This document shows positions 9,642 to 19,584 of a DNA stretch of 63,649 nucleotides, one piece after another; the stretch's first letter is position 1; every line of letters begins with the position of its first letter. This stretch comes from Bacteroidota bacterium (GTDB lineage Bacteria > Bacteroidota > Bacteroidia > Bacteroidales > Prolixibacteraceae). The translations under genes and the position numbers were made by a program. The notes beneath the pieces are model-generated. The model worked only from the letters and a program-made list of their open reading frames with translations, ran no database searches and was not told the origin of the DNA. The DNA is taken from contig JAUXUF010000129.1 in the NCBI GenBank assembly GCA_030684645.1, forward strand, positions 1 through 63,649, in the 5' to 3' direction.

Positions 9642-10093
9642 ACCCAACAAATTTTTCTGAAGTTTTCCAAAAGATAGCTGAACTTGTTGAACGTAATCCT
9701 GAAGATATCTTCTTTCGGATTTGTGAACTCCTGAAACAGGAAGTTTACCACTACGACTGGGTTGGCTTTTATATTTTGGATCAGGAAAAGAACGAACTTG
9801 TACTCGGCCCGTTTGCCGGAAAGCCCACTCCGCATACAAACATCGCGATTGGAAAAGGTATTTGCGGCCAAGTTGCCGAAAGTGGTAAAACGATGCTTGT
9901 TCAGGATGTGACTAAGGTTGAAAACTACATTTCATGTGGGCTTGACGTACAATCAGAAATTGTAGTCCCGGTATTAAAAAACGACAAATTTGTGGCTGAA
10001 CTGGATATTGACAGCCACTCGCCTGCACCATTTACGCCGGATGACAGTAAGTTTTTAACCCAAATTTGCGATTTACTGGCTGACCGTTTCTGA
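9638..10093 (+). CDS. GAF-domain protein, probable free methionine-(R)-sulfoxide reductase
   Basis: This 151-residue single GAF domain resembles fRMsr enzymes, which reduce free methionine-R-sulfoxide. Two Cys are placed as in that family, C76 (GKGICGQ) and C100 (YISC, just before QSEIVVPV), 24 residues apart as between the Escherichia coli resolving and catalytic Cys. The third Cys of the E. coli enzyme, ten residues before the first, is His66 here. The ATG overlaps the pyrI stop, so it is the third gene of the pyr operon. Why a methionine-repair enzyme is coupled to pyrimidine synthesis is unclear. Confidence 0.78.
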   Translation: MNPTNFSEVFQKIAELVERNPEDIFFRICELLKQEVYHYDWVGFYILDQEKNELVLGPFAGKPTPHTNIAIGKGICGQVAESGKTMLVQDVTKVENYISCGLDVQSEIVVPVLKNDKFVAELDIDSHSPAPFTPDDSKFLTQICDLLADRF

Positions 10094-10215
10094 AACTTTC
10101 ACATTGAATTTGTAAAAGTTTTATGTCGGAACGAAAAATTTCCTGTTCGGTTTGCTTTGACAGTTTATTTTCATGAACATTGTGTTCCGGTTAATAATAC
10201 TGTTATTTTTTTGCG

Positions 10216-10235
10216 CTGTCCTGAAATCAGGACAG
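10216..10235. repeat. 20-bp palindrome between the fRMsr and DedA genes
   Basis: A 9-bp perfect inverted repeat (CTGTCCTGA / TCAGGACAG) with a 2-bp centre, with no T-run after it. The arm sequence resembles the AAGTCCTG/CAGGACTT palindrome at 44214-44230, so it probably belongs to the same family of dispersed palindromic repeats. Confidence 0.55.
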
Positions 10236-10252
10236 TTCTAATTTTAAATACT

Positions 10253-10900
10253 ATGATGAACGAAATCTACGAAATACTTTTTCACACCAATGAAGCCATT
10301 TATGCAATAGTGTCAGCCAACGTATATGAAGCCTACCTCATTCTTTTTCTGATTATCTTTCTGGAAACCGGTCTGATTATTTTCCCTTTTCTGCCAGGAG
10401 ACGGTTTATTGTTCTCGGCCGGAGTCATTGCTGCCTCTTCAAGTTTAAATGTTGCACTGCTTGTTCCAATTCTCATCTTTGCTGCCATCCTGGGGAATCA
10501 TTTTAATTACCATATTGGCGATCTGATCGGAAAAAAAATACAACGAAGCAGGAATAAACTGGTGCAGAAATACCTGGTCAAATCAATCAATAAAACCCGT
10601 ATATTTTACCGTAGGCATGGTAAAAAGTCAATTATCATTGGCCGGTTCTTTCCGATCATCCGTACATATATCCCCTTTCTGGCCGGAACAGTAAAATTTG
10701 ACTACCCTATTTTTAGTACTTATACCATCATTGGATCAGTCATGTGGGTCCCGTTTTTTACCCTGACCGGCTATTTTCTGGGCGAATTTACCTGGATTAA
10801 AGACAATTTCGAAATCATTTTTCTGGGATTAATCATTGTCACGTTAATTCCTTTTTTTTATACGGTCATTAAGTCTTTGTTATACCGAAAGAAAGTCTAA
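10253..10900 (+). CDS. DedA-family membrane protein
   Basis: The protein has about 215 residues with several hydrophobic segments. The DedA/SNARE-associated core is visible: LETGLIIFPFLPGDGLLFSAG near residue 40, and later GRFFPIIRTYIPFLAG, with the conserved Gly, Arg and Pro. DedA proteins are implicated in lipid scrambling or recycling and envelope homeostasis at the inner membrane. I take the ATG at 10253 because the upstream in-frame extension passes through a palindromic repeat. Confidence 0.86.
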   Translation: MMNEIYEILFHTNEAIYAIVSANVYEAYLILFLIIFLETGLIIFPFLPGDGLLFSAGVIAASSSLNVALLVPILIFAAILGNHFNYHIGDLIGKKIQRSRNKLVQKYLVKSINKTRIFYRRHGKKSIIIGRFFPIIRTYIPFLAGTVKFDYPIFSTYTIIGSVMWVPFFTLTGYFLGEFTWIKDNFEIIFLGLIIVTLIPFFYTVIKSLLYRKKV

Positions 10901-10926
10901 CTGAAACAGCATCTCTCCGGAAAGTC

Positions 10927-10955
10927 TTGATTATTCCACAAAAAAGCTATTTTTG
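10927..10955 (+). promoter_or_regulatory. Promoter of the amino-acid permease gene
   Basis: TTG at 10927-10929 and TATTTTTG at 10948-10955 are 18 bp apart, a good match to the Bacteroidota promoter. The in-frame TTG at 10927 is therefore a promoter element and not a start codon. Confidence 0.65.
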
Positions 10956-10974
10956 GGTATTCAAATCATATTCT

Positions 10975-12492
10975 ATGTCGAAATTATTTATTACCAAGCC
11001 AATGTCGGTATTAATGGCTGAGTCCAGTAGTGATCATGGATTACGCAAAACACTCAGTGCATTTAATCTGACCACCCTTGGAATCGGAGCAGTTATTGGC
11101 GCGGGCATATTTGTATTAACAGGTCAGGCAGCAGCTCAATATGCCGGACCGGCCATTGTAATTTCATTCCTGATATCCGGGTTTGCCTGTTTGTTTGCTG
11201 GTTTGTGCTATGCCGAGTTTGCATCTATGATTCCGATTGCAGGAAGTGCCTACACGTATGCTTATGCTACCATGGGCGAGTTTGTAGCCTGGATTATTGG
11301 TTGGGATTTAATCCTTGAATACCTGTTTGCTGCATCTACTGTTGCGGTTGGATGGTCTGGCTATGTGGTAAGTTTTCTGAAAGATTTTGGCATAGTCATA
11401 CCTGCACAACTCACCGCTGCATGGGGCTCTGTTTTGGTGGACATACCTCAAATCGGATGGAAACTGGCTACACCTGAACTGGCTAAAAGTCTGGCTGAAA
11501 GCGGAACAGCTATTGCTAGCCTTCCCCACCTAACCGGAGTTTTAAACTTGCCAGCCATGTTTGTCGTGGCTGCCATAACCATTTTATTGCTGATCGGGAT
11601 TCGTGAGTCGGCCCGGTTCAATAATGTAATGGTTGTCATCAAAGTATTTGTAATATTACTTTTCATTGGTATTGGGTTTATGTTTGTCAACAAAGCAAAC
11701 TGGCATCCGTTTATTCCAAAAAACACAGGAGTATGGGGTCATTACGGATGGAGTGGTATTTTTCGCGGTGCTGCAGTCATCTTCTTTGCCTACATTGGTT
11801 TTGATGCTGTTTCAACCGCTGCTCAGGAAGCTAAAAATCCGAAACGGGATATGCCGATTGGTATTTTAGGTTCACTCGGGATTTCGACTTTATTGTATAT
11901 CCTGGTTGCAATCGTTTTAACTGGTATCGTCAGTTATTCCTTTCTGAATGTAGCCGACCCGATTGCAGTGGGCGTAAATGCCATGGGTGAAGGTCTTTTC
12001 TGGTTGCGCCCAATTATTAAAATTGCTGCCATTGCCGGATTAAGCTCTGTTATTCTGGTGATGTTAATGGGGCAACCAAGAATCTTTTTTTCCATGTCAA
12101 AAGATGGGTTGTTACCACCGGTTTTTTCTAAAATTCATTCCCGGTTTAAAACTCCTTATGTCAGCACGCTGATTACCGGTTTTGTCGCCCTTGTGCTTGC
12201 CGGAATATTGCCGATAAACATCTTGGGCGAACTGGTTTCTATCGGTACTTTACTTGCATTTGCCATGGTTTGTATCGGAATTATCGTTTTAAGGGTAAAA
12301 AGACCTGATCTGGAACGGACATTCAAAACCCCGTTTGTACCTCTTGTTCCAATTTTAGGAGCAGGTATCTGCATCCTGCAAATGCTTTCGCTTCCATGGG
12401 AAACCTGGGCCCGGCTAATTATCTGGATGGCGATTGGTTTTGTCATTTATTTCACCTACGGTATCCGGAAAAGCAAATTGCGGAATAAGTAA
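10975..12492 (+). CDS. APC-family amino-acid permease
   Basis: An integral membrane transporter of about 505 residues with roughly 12 hydrophobic segments. The APC-superfamily signature in TM1, GIGAVIGAGIFVLTG, is clear at about residue 40, and the CAT-like motif FFAYIGFDAVSTAAQEAKNPKRDMPIGI is at about 280. It resembles cationic or general amino-acid permeases of the YfnA/CAT group; the substrate cannot be read from the sequence. Start at ATG 10975, just downstream of its promoter. Confidence 0.88.
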   Translation: MSKLFITKPMSVLMAESSSDHGLRKTLSAFNLTTLGIGAVIGAGIFVLTGQAAAQYAGPAIVISFLISGFACLFAGLCYAEFASMIPIAGSAYTYAYATMGEFVAWIIGWDLILEYLFAASTVAVGWSGYVVSFLKDFGIVIPAQLTAAWGSVLVDIPQIGWKLATPELAKSLAESGTAIASLPHLTGVLNLPAMFVVAAITILLLIGIRESARFNNVMVVIKVFVILLFIGIGFMFVNKANWHPFIPKNTGVWGHYGWSGIFRGAAVIFFAYIGFDAVSTAAQEAKNPKRDMPIGILGSLGISTLLYILVAIVLTGIVSYSFLNVADPIAVGVNAMGEGLFWLRPIIKIAAIAGLSSVILVMLMGQPRIFFSMSKDGLLPPVFSKIHSRFKTPYVSTLITGFVALVLAGILPINILGELVSIGTLLAFAMVCIGIIVLRVKRPDLERTFKTPFVPLVPILGAGICILQMLSLPWETWARLIIWMAIGFVIYFTYGIRKSKLRNK

Positions 12493-12631
12493 CCATCACC
12501 ATGTCACATCAGAATTCGTATTCTTATTGAGAATAGTTTGAATACAATAATTAAACTTACCCGGTTCCATCGAAGATTGGTTAAATCGGCAAGAAATAAC
12601 AATTACGTAGCATTCAAGACTTTATAATATG

Positions 12632-12639
12632 TACTTTTG
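12632..12639 (+). promoter_or_regulatory. -7 promoter element of the J-domain gene
   Basis: TACTTTTG matches TAnnTTTG about 88 bp before the chosen ATG. No TTG is visible at -33. Confidence 0.4.
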
Positions 12640-12726
12640 CGGCTGATTTAGAAAAAACCAAGGGCAATTGTGTTCTTCAATATGGTTAAATATTTATCAA
12701 CCACGAAATTAAGAAGGAAAACATCT

Positions 12727-13176
12727 ATGAAGCGTATTAATGAATACAAGAAATTGTTTAATGTTGAACCAGACACCGATCTCAAGAAACTCAAAACAAC
12801 CTATCGGAATTTGGTAAAAGAATGGCATCCTGATAAGTTTCAGGAAGGAGATGAAATGGGTGCAGAAGCTGAACTTAAAAGCCGGCAAATTATTGATGCC
12901 TATCATTTTCTGGTCAGTATTTCGCCCGAAACAATAGCAGCCAATAAAGACGAATATAACATTACAACCTCCGAATCGGGCATTGCTGATTCCAGGCACA
13001 AAGGACTTTTACTTGAAATTACATTTTTAGATGGTACGACGTATGAATACTTCGGAGTTCCGAAAAATGTGTTTTCGAAAATGATTAATTCTGACAAGCA
13101 ATATCGGTTTGCTAAAAGAAACATTTTCAATTCCTACCTGTACCGAAAAACAAAGAAAAGTCTTGAAGTAGCCTAA
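12727..13176 (+). CDS. J-domain protein with C-terminal KTSC domain
   Basis: A protein of about 149 residues. The N-terminal half is a J domain with the diagnostic HPD motif (EWHPDKF near residue 37), which would stimulate a DnaK-type Hsp70. The C-terminal 60 residues (LDGTTYEYFGVP...FNSYLYRK) match the KTSC pattern: a small beta-rich domain found with lysyl-tRNA synthetases and in short standalone proteins. The upstream frame to 12670 lacks support, whereas AAGAAGGA precedes the ATG at 12727. The client is unknown. Confidence 0.8.
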   Translation: MKRINEYKKLFNVEPDTDLKKLKTTYRNLVKEWHPDKFQEGDEMGAEAELKSRQIIDAYHFLVSISPETIAANKDEYNITTSESGIADSRHKGLLLEITFLDGTTYEYFGVPKNVFSKMINSDKQYRFAKRNIFNSYLYRKTKKSLEVA

Positions 13177-13200
13177 CCTTGGATTTTAACAGATCCAAAC

Positions 13201-13983
13201 CTACATTATCAACCTTTCTGCATTTTTACCTATAATAACCATTGCAGGCATGGGGGGGTTCTCGTTTTCGAGAAGTTGTGCAATATTTCCCAGGTTGCCT
13301 TCAAAGGCAACTGCTTCGGGTTGGGAGACTTTACTTAAAATCTGGACTTTGGTTTCCGGCGAAATCGTATGTTCCATCAATCGCTGTGCCAGTTTGACCA
13401 GTTTATTGAGTCCCATAAAAAAGATGACCGGTGAACCTGATTTCAGAACCGAAACGAAAGTTTCGAGGTCGCAAAAATCGCCTTCGCAATAGTGACCGGT
13501 ACCAAATAAAACCATGCTGTTTTTGCCTCTTTCAGTGAGCGGGATACCATAAAGAGATGCCGCTCCAAGCGCTGAAGTAACTCCGGGAATGACTTCGTAA
13601 TTCAATTTGTTTTCGATACAAAAGCGGATTTCTTCTGCACCACGTCCAAAAATCATCGGATCGCCCGATTTCAGGCGGATAATTTTTAATCCTTTCGCTG
13701 CGAAATCAATAATCAATTGATTAATCCAGTCCTGACGTTCAGTCTGATCCTGTCCGTCCTGATAGATTTTACCTACATAAATATGTTGTGCTTCAGGCTT
13801 GGCCAGGTTCAGGATTTCTTTACTGACCAGCGCATCATGCAAAATAAAATCAGCGTCCCGAATACGATTCAGCGCTTTAACAGTCAATAATTCCGGATCA
13901 CCCGGCCCGGCGCCAACGATGGAAATGAGATGGGAAGCCTCCAAAGGTGGGGCGAAATTCGTTTGTTTATTTGCTTTGGTCAT
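13201..13983 (-). CDS. cobA: Uroporphyrinogen-III C-methyltransferase (SUMT)
   Basis: This enzyme methylates uroporphyrinogen III twice with SAM to give precorrin-2, the first step toward siroheme. The protein has about 260 residues with the SUMT hallmarks: VGAGPGDPELLTVKA near the N-terminus, LKSGDPMIFGRGAEE, the VIPGVTSA motif and GIPLTERG. It is the last gene of the sulfite-reduction operon. An upstream in-frame start at 14046 would overlap the preceding gene, but the extension is low-complexity, so the ATG at 13983 is preferred. Confidence 0.93.
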   Translation of the reverse strand: MTKANKQTNFAPPLEASHLISIVGAGPGDPELLTVKALNRIRDADFILHDALVSKEILNLAKPEAQHIYVGKIYQDGQDQTERQDWINQLIIDFAAKGLKIIRLKSGDPMIFGRGAEEIRFCIENKLNYEVIPGVTSALGAASLYGIPLTERGKNSMVLFGTGHYCEGDFCDLETFVSVLKSGSPVIFFMGLNKLVKLAQRLMEHTISPETKVQILSKVSQPEAVAFEGNLGNIAQLLENENPPMPAMVIIGKNAERLIM

Positions 13984-14026
13984 ATTGGGAAAATTCAACT
14001 GGATTGCTCTTTTGTAATTTGACTTC

Positions 14027-14863
14027 TTACTTTTGACTTGATCCAAGACTGTCGAGGTAATCCATCGGGCTGTTGTAAATAAACTGATAGTTGAGCAATC
14101 GAATCAATTTGCTGCTGTCAACGATTTTATAATCTTCGGCCAGATCTGAAACGAGAGGTTCAGGCATTCCTGAAATCCGGGCTGCTTTTCCGTAGAAATC
14201 TCTTTTTAACGGATGTTCCGGACAACAGGCATTCAAAGTTACGCCCCAAAGTTCCTGATCCAGAATGGCCGTGATTATTCCTATGCAATCGTCCTGATGG
14301 ACCAGGTTGACCGGAGTATTTGCTATTGGCCGGAGTGATTTCAGGAGAAACCTTGCCGGATTTCGGTCAGCGCCGATCAATCCACCAAACCGGATGACCG
14401 TCGTATTAAACTCAGATTGACCTTTCAGCAGATTTTCAGCCAGCAAACACGCTTTTCCACTTTCCTTATCCGGAGACGGAATATCATCTTCACACGCGGT
14501 TTGAAAGTTTTCAGGATAAACAGAAGTGGACGAAATAAAAATCACTTTTCGGATTCCGGAATTGAGAATAAAAGGGATCAATCGCCCGATCTGGACAGGA
14601 AAAATCCGTTCAATTCCTTCGATCCGGCGTGGCGGAATGGAAATGACCAGCACCTCAGTTTCAAAAAAATCAGGATCCTCAAGGATTATTTCCGATTCGC
14701 TTAGAATAATGCGATAAGGCGAAATACCTGACTGACTTAGCCCTGCAAGCTTCTCAGGAGAGGTTACTGAACCTTTAACCGAAAATCCTTTCTCCAGCAA
14801 ATGCTTTCCGAGTGGCAATCCTAACCAGCCGCATCCTAATATGGAAACTGTTCCTGTCTTCAT
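14027..14863 (-). CDS. NAD(P)-binding SDR-like protein (YeeZ type)
   Basis: A 278-residue protein with a Rossmann fold: glycine-rich loop ILGCGWLGLPLG near residue 9, then FISSTSVYPE near 110, matching extended SDR/epimerase-like proteins of the YeeZ group. The usual YxxxK catalytic pair of classical SDRs is not obvious. It sits between hemD and cobA in the siroheme operon, which suggests a link with tetrapyrrole or sulfite metabolism, but the substrate is unknown. Confidence 0.75.
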   Translation of the reverse strand: MKTGTVSILGCGWLGLPLGKHLLEKGFSVKGSVTSPEKLAGLSQSGISPYRIILSESEIILEDPDFFETEVLVISIPPRRIEGIERIFPVQIGRLIPFILNSGIRKVIFISSTSVYPENFQTACEDDIPSPDKESGKACLLAENLLKGQSEFNTTVIRFGGLIGADRNPARFLLKSLRPIANTPVNLVHQDDCIGIITAILDQELWGVTLNACCPEHPLKRDFYGKAARISGMPEPLVSDLAEDYKIVDSSKLIRLLNYQFIYNSPMDYLDSLGSSQK

Positions 14864-14872
14864 CGTGATTCG

Positions 14873-15580
14873 CTATTTATTTTCGTCCATCCAGCGTGCA
14901 ATGGAATACTGAACAAACGATAATTCTTCCTGTTCCGGAGAAAGATACACTTTATTGGTGAAAACGCGCCATGCTGCCCGTGCAGTAGAGTTTTCGTTAG
15001 CCAGTATCAGAGAATTCGGATGGGGAAAATTACCAGAGGCTTTGTAATTTTCGATACTGTTTGGACTGAAAAACAGGTAGGCATCAAATATTCCACTCAC
15101 AAACTTTTCGATTGGCGTATTTTTATAGACTTCAAGTTCGGAATACTGCAATCCTGAACTATCAAAAACTGAGCTGATATCGTTATACAACTTATCACCA
15201 TGCAAGAATAAAATAGTCTCGCCCTGGTTCTGAACAATCACTTTTTCAGCAAGTTCGTTTGAATTTGAGAAAGAGGAAACAAAAACAGGCAGTTCAAGTT
15301 TCTGAAGAATTTCCGCCTGTTTCTCCGACCAGCAATACAGCCGGTCTGTTGGAGTTAAACCAAGTTGAGCCGCAAATCGAACCAGCCAATGTGCCGAATA
15401 GGTGCTCGTTACCACCCATTGTTTGCTCTGTCGGGCTACTGTTCCGAAGAAGGACCGATTTGGCTTTTTGTACTCGGTACGTAAAAAAGCTTGCTCGATG
15501 TACTGAATTTGATGCTTTTGCAGCCATTGCCGGGTTTTGCCCGATAATTTTTCGCCGATAAAAAATACTGGAGTTCTCAT
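14873..15580 (-). CDS. hemD: Uroporphyrinogen-III synthase
   Basis: HemD closes and inverts ring D of hydroxymethylbilane to make uroporphyrinogen III, the substrate of the neighbouring CobA. HemD is poorly conserved. The call rests on length (about 235 residues), the two-lobed pattern (TSTYSAHWLVRFA in the first lobe; FFSPNSIENYKASG and LILANENSTARAAW in the second), and position between cysI and cobA. The ATG at 15580 leaves 13 bp after cysI. Confidence 0.82.
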   Translation of the reverse strand: MRTPVFFIGEKLSGKTRQWLQKHQIQYIEQAFLRTEYKKPNRSFFGTVARQSKQWVVTSTYSAHWLVRFAAQLGLTPTDRLYCWSEKQAEILQKLELPVFVSSFSNSNELAEKVIVQNQGETILFLHGDKLYNDISSVFDSSGLQYSELEVYKNTPIEKFVSGIFDAYLFFSPNSIENYKASGNFPHPNSLILANENSTARAAWRVFTNKVYLSPEQEELSFVQYSIARWMDENK

Positions 15581-15593
15581 GATATGAATTTTT

Positions 15594-17294
15594 TTAATGT
15601 TTAAAATCAATTCCTTTTAAGGTTGCTACTACATATTGTTTCCGGATAACGAAATCGCCAAATTTTTCACCGTCGTTGCGGGATTGAGCGTAATCAGCAA
15701 TGATTGGCTTTAATTCAGCCAGAATTTGAGTTTCGGTAAGCGTTTCTTTATAGAGTGTATTCAGACGGGTTCCATTAAAATTTCCACCCAAATAGAGGTT
15801 GTAATGACCTTCTGATTTTCCGACAAAACCTATTTCGGACAGATAAGGCCGTCCACAGCCATTCGGGCAACCCGTCATTCGAATAACGATTTCTTCTTTA
15901 AATAATCCAAATTGGTCAAGAATCGATTCAATTTTGGTAATCAGAGAAGGAAGATACCGTTCTGCTTCGGCAAATGCCAGTCCGCAGGTATTCAAAGCCA
16001 CACAGGCAATGGAATTCTGCCGAAGTCCTGAAATCTCGCCAGGCAACACGCCAAATTTTTTCAGGATCACGCTCACCTTCTTCTTGTCATCAGCCGACAC
16101 ATTGGCAACAATCAGGTTTTGGTTTCCGGTCAGGATAAATTTTCCATCGATGTTTTGAGCAATTTCACGAAGCGCTGATTTAAGATTAAACCCATTTTTG
16201 TCGGCAACACGTCCACCTTCCACAAAAAGTGTCAGGCTCCATTTCGAATCAGCGCCTTTCTTCCAGCCCATACGGTCGCCATTCCGGGTAAAAGAATACG
16301 GTTTGGGCGCCTGAAGTTCGAAGCCAAGGTACTTGTGCAGTTCGTCTTTAAACCAGTCAATTCCATGATCATCGATCGTGTATTTTAGCCTTGAACGTTT
16401 CCGGTTCTGCCGGTTACCGTTATCGCGCTGGACCAGCAGTATTTTTTCGGCTACACGAAGAACCTGTTCCGGCAGACAGAAGCCAATCACTTCGGCCAAC
16501 CGCGGATAAGCTTCGGGCATTCCAAATGTAGAACCCATTCCCCCTCCCACTGCCACATTGTAACCGATAATCCGGTTTTCTTCAACGATCGCGATAAATC
16601 CCAGATCCTGAGAAAACACATCCGAATCGTTGTATGGAGGAATGGCTACCGTAATTTTGAATTTACGTGGCAGATAGCAGTCACCATACAAAGGTTCAAC
16701 CTCTTTTTTGCTGTCGTCAATCAACTTCTGGTCGAGCCAGATTTCGTGATATGCCGTGGTTGATGGCAGCAAATGTTCGCTGATCAGGCGAGCCGTTTCG
16801 TAAACTTCGGCATGCAATTCCGACTCAGCCGGATTCGGATGGCTCATCACATTGCGGTTGACGTCCCCACAAGCTGCAATGGTATCCATCAATCCGGCAT
16901 TAATTCCCTGGATAGTCTTCTTCAGGTTCGACTTGATGACTCCATGCAGCTGAAAGGCCTGACGGGTAGTCAGTTTCAACGTATGATTGGCATATTGATC
17001 CGACAATTCGTCCATCTGAATCCATTGCTTTGGAGTGACTACCCCACCCGGAATTCGAACCCGTATCAGGAATGAATAGGCAGGTTCCAGCTTTTGCCGT
17101 TTTCGCTCTTTTTCCAGATCGCGGTCGGACTGTTGGTACATGCCGTGAAACTTTGAAATTTGGGTATCAGCAAAAGCAAGTGACCCCGTAATCGGATCAG
17201 CCAGACTTTCTACCAGTGTTCCCCTTAAGTAATTGCTTTCGTATTTGATTCTTTCGAGTTCTGAAAGTTCGTCCCAGTTAATTGTATCGCTCAT
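15594..17294 (-). CDS. cysI: Sulfite reductase hemoprotein (beta) subunit
   Basis: CysI reduces sulfite to sulfide with six electrons at a coupled siroheme-[4Fe-4S] centre. The 566-residue length is standard. The cluster ligands are present as CVALNTC (C-x5-C) and GCPNGC (C-x3-C) in the C-terminal half, and the N-terminal SiR half carries [12 protein letters not shown] and [10 protein letters not shown]. It lies directly downstream of the flavoprotein subunit cysJ with siroheme-synthesis genes around it, so the operon makes both enzyme and prosthetic group. Confidence 0.95.
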   Translation of the reverse strand: MSDTINWDELSELERIKYESNYLRGTLVESLADPITGSLAFADTQISKFHGMYQQSDRDLEKERKRQKLEPAYSFLIRVRIPGGVVTPKQWIQMDELSDQYANHTLKLTTRQAFQLHGVIKSNLKKTIQGINAGLMDTIAACGDVNRNVMSHPNPAESELHAEVYETARLISEHLLPSTTAYHEIWLDQKLIDDSKKEVEPLYGDCYLPRKFKITVAIPPYNDSDVFSQDLGFIAIVEENRIIGYNVAVGGGMGSTFGMPEAYPRLAEVIGFCLPEQVLRVAEKILLVQRDNGNRQNRKRSRLKYTIDDHGIDWFKDELHKYLGFELQAPKPYSFTRNGDRMGWKKGADSKWSLTLFVEGGRVADKNGFNLKSALREIAQNIDGKFILTGNQNLIVANVSADDKKKVSVILKKFGVLPGEISGLRQNSIACVALNTCGLAFAEAERYLPSLITKIESILDQFGLFKEEIVIRMTGCPNGCGRPYLSEIGFVGKSEGHYNLYLGGNFNGTRLNTLYKETLTETQILAELKPIIADYAQSRNDGEKFGDFVIRKQYVVATLKGIDFKH

Positions 17295-17342
17295 AATGAT
17301 GAGTTTAATGTTTAAATTATTGTGTCTTAGTTTTGATATTTC

Positions 17343-19121
17343 CTAATAAACGTCTGTTTGAAAACGTTTCTCTTTTTTCAGCTTTTTGAGGTGTTCCAGA
17401 GCCAGTTCTTCGCTCATGCCACCTTCGGTTTCAAATATCTGAAGCAAGGTTTTCTGAACGTCACGGGCCATCTGTTTCATATCACCACACAGGTAAATAT
17501 TGGCTCCTTGGTTCAACCAGGCAAAAACTTCTTTTTGCTGATCAATCAAACGATGCTGCACGTATAATTTTTCTTCCTGATCGCGTGAAAAAGCTACATC
17601 AATTTTTTCCAGGTAACCATCTTTCAGTAATTTTTGCCATTCTGACTGATATAGAAAATCAGACTGAAAGCGACGCTCACCGAAGAACAGCCAGGTTTTT
17701 CCCTTCAGATTATTGGCTTCGCGGTGCTGAAGAAATGCACGGTATGGGGCCACTCCAGTTCCCGCTCCAATCAGAATGACCGGCGTTTGTCCATTTTCAG
17801 GAAGTTTAAATGCCGGGTTCTTTTCAATAAAAACGGCGACCTTCGAATCAAGATCAATCCGGTCAGCCAGATAGCTAGAACAAGCGCCGGCATGTTGTCT
17901 TCCATTGTGCGAATACCTGACCGTTGAAACAGTTAAGTGAACTTCGTCGCCAACAGCATCCTGGCTTGATGAAATGGAGTACAACCTTGGAGGGAAAATC
18001 CTCAGGATATCAGTCAGATCACTTGCACTAAGTTCGCAGGGAAATTCTTCCAGAAGATCCAGAAAATCATGACCATACAGATAACGATCAAGTTGTTCTT
18101 CGTCTTCAATGATTTCCTGAAGTTTGCCATTTCCGGCTTTTTCCTGAAACTTCCGAATGACATCGCGATTGACAACCGTAATCTCCAGATGGTCAGTCAA
18201 CGCTTCCTTTATGGAAAAAACTCCTTGTTTGAGAGTTACAATTCCGGCTCCGTCTATTTGGGATTGAATTAAAATGCTTTCGACCAATGCCGGAGGATTG
18301 TTGGCCAGAATGCCTACCGAATCGCCTGGTTCATAGGTAATTCCGGAGCCAGCCAAAGATAACTCGATATGGTAAACTTCCTTGTCGGAATCGCGTCCGG
18401 TAATTTTAACTTTATCGAGGACAGTTGCCAGGAATGGATTTTTTCTGGAGTAATTTACGTTCAATCCTGAATTATTTGTCACAAATGTTGATTGGGAAAG
18501 ATTTGCCGATGTTTCTGAGAAAACATTGGAAAACTGATTGATCCAGGATTCAACTTCATCTTCATAATCCACATCCAATGTTAAAACCGGAAGGATGGAT
18601 TTTGCACCTGATTTTGTCAATGCCAGGTCAATGTCGATCCCGGTTTTGCAAAAGAACTTGTAACTTTTATCGCCCAAAGCCACCACTGAATAATTCAGGT
18701 TTGGTAATTCGGGCGAGCGTTTACCGGTAATAAATCCATAAAAATCTTCGGCCATTGCCGGTGGTTCGCCTTCACCATGGGTACTGACAATAAAAACCAC
18801 GTTGGTTTCTGATGCTAATTGTCTGGTTTTGTATTCGTCCAGGGCAATTGACTCTACTTGAATGCCAAGGCTGGAAAGCCTTTCATCCAGATTCCCGGCA
18901 ATAATTTTGCTTCGTCCGGTATGCGTTCCATATAGAATTTTCAACTGTTTTTTAACTGTCACCAGACTGGAATTACTGATGGGCTGAACATTGCCGGACG
19001 AGACCAACAATCCTTGAAAGTAACCATTTAACCAGGTGATTTGCTCACGGTTCAGTCCAGAGGTAAGATTGACTAAGCTACTTATTTGCTGTTCGTTCAA
19101 AAGATTTAATTGAATACTCAT
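17343..19121 (-). CDS. cysJ: Sulfite reductase [NADPH] flavoprotein (alpha) subunit
   Basis: The 592-residue diflavin reductase passes electrons from NADPH through FAD and FMN to CysI. A flavodoxin domain occupies about residues 70-205 (YGTHTGRSK; STHGEGEPP). The FAD-binding domain has the RLYSISSS motif near 395, and the NADPH-binding domain has GAGTGVAPYRAFLQHR near 465. The ATG overlaps the stop codon of the preceding precorrin-2 dehydrogenase gene (ATGA), which suggests translational coupling. Confidence 0.95.
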   Translation of the reverse strand: MSIQLNLLNEQQISSLVNLTSGLNREQITWLNGYFQGLLVSSGNVQPISNSSLVTVKKQLKILYGTHTGRSKIIAGNLDERLSSLGIQVESIALDEYKTRQLASETNVVFIVSTHGEGEPPAMAEDFYGFITGKRSPELPNLNYSVVALGDKSYKFFCKTGIDIDLALTKSGAKSILPVLTLDVDYEDEVESWINQFSNVFSETSANLSQSTFVTNNSGLNVNYSRKNPFLATVLDKVKITGRDSDKEVYHIELSLAGSGITYEPGDSVGILANNPPALVESILIQSQIDGAGIVTLKQGVFSIKEALTDHLEITVVNRDVIRKFQEKAGNGKLQEIIEDEEQLDRYLYGHDFLDLLEEFPCELSASDLTDILRIFPPRLYSISSSQDAVGDEVHLTVSTVRYSHNGRQHAGACSSYLADRIDLDSKVAVFIEKNPAFKLPENGQTPVILIGAGTGVAPYRAFLQHREANNLKGKTWLFFGERRFQSDFLYQSEWQKLLKDGYLEKIDVAFSRDQEEKLYVQHRLIDQQKEVFAWLNQGANIYLCGDMKQMARDVQKTLLQIFETEGGMSEELALEHLKKLKKEKRFQTDVY

Positions 19122-19576
19122 ATTTTTGATTTTTGATTTTCTAAAAATTCTTGTATCTGATTTCGCAGCCGGATTGCCTCATAAACATCCAGAGCATTTG
19201 AGCCAACGGCAACAGTCATATTTCCATCCTGATAAATGGCTGGCGAAACAAACTGACAGAGTGCAGGATTGTCGTGGATATTGACCAGTACTCCTGCCTC
19301 CCGCCCATCCTGTAAAATTTGCCGGTCGAGTGTTTCATTGTTGGTACACGAATAAAGCATCAGGTAGCCTTTCAGATCACTTTTCTCATACTTCTTCTGA
19401 AAACAAACCACTCCGGTTGCGATAACTTCATCCAGAATATTTTCGGCAACTACTTCAAGTTGAGCGTCAAACCGAAGCAGAATTTTAATTTTCTTCAGTG
19501 CTCTTCGACCACCACCTATGATTAGGATTTTGCTATCCGAAATGTCAATGGATATTGGTAAATATTTTTTTTTCAT
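19118..19576 (-). CDS. Precorrin-2 dehydrogenase / sirohydrochlorin ferrochelatase-like protein
   Basis: About 152 residues with an N-terminal NAD-binding loop (ILIIGGGRRALKKI) and the later motif NIHDNPALCQFVSPA, the pattern of CysG-N/Met8p/SirC proteins that oxidise precorrin-2 to sirohydrochlorin. With CobA elsewhere in the operon, the CysG functions are split into separate proteins. I chose the Met at 19576; an upstream in-frame start at 19642 would overlap DUF2061. It lacks the C-terminal methyltransferase of enterobacterial CysG. Confidence 0.88.
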   Translation of the reverse strand: MKKKYLPISIDISDSKILIIGGGRRALKKIKILLRFDAQLEVVAENILDEVIATGVVCFQKKYEKSDLKGYLMLYSCTNNETLDRQILQDGREAGVLVNIHDNPALCQFVSPAIYQDGNMTVAVGSNALDVYEAIRLRNQIQEFLENQKSKI

Positions 19577-19584
19577 CTTCTGAC

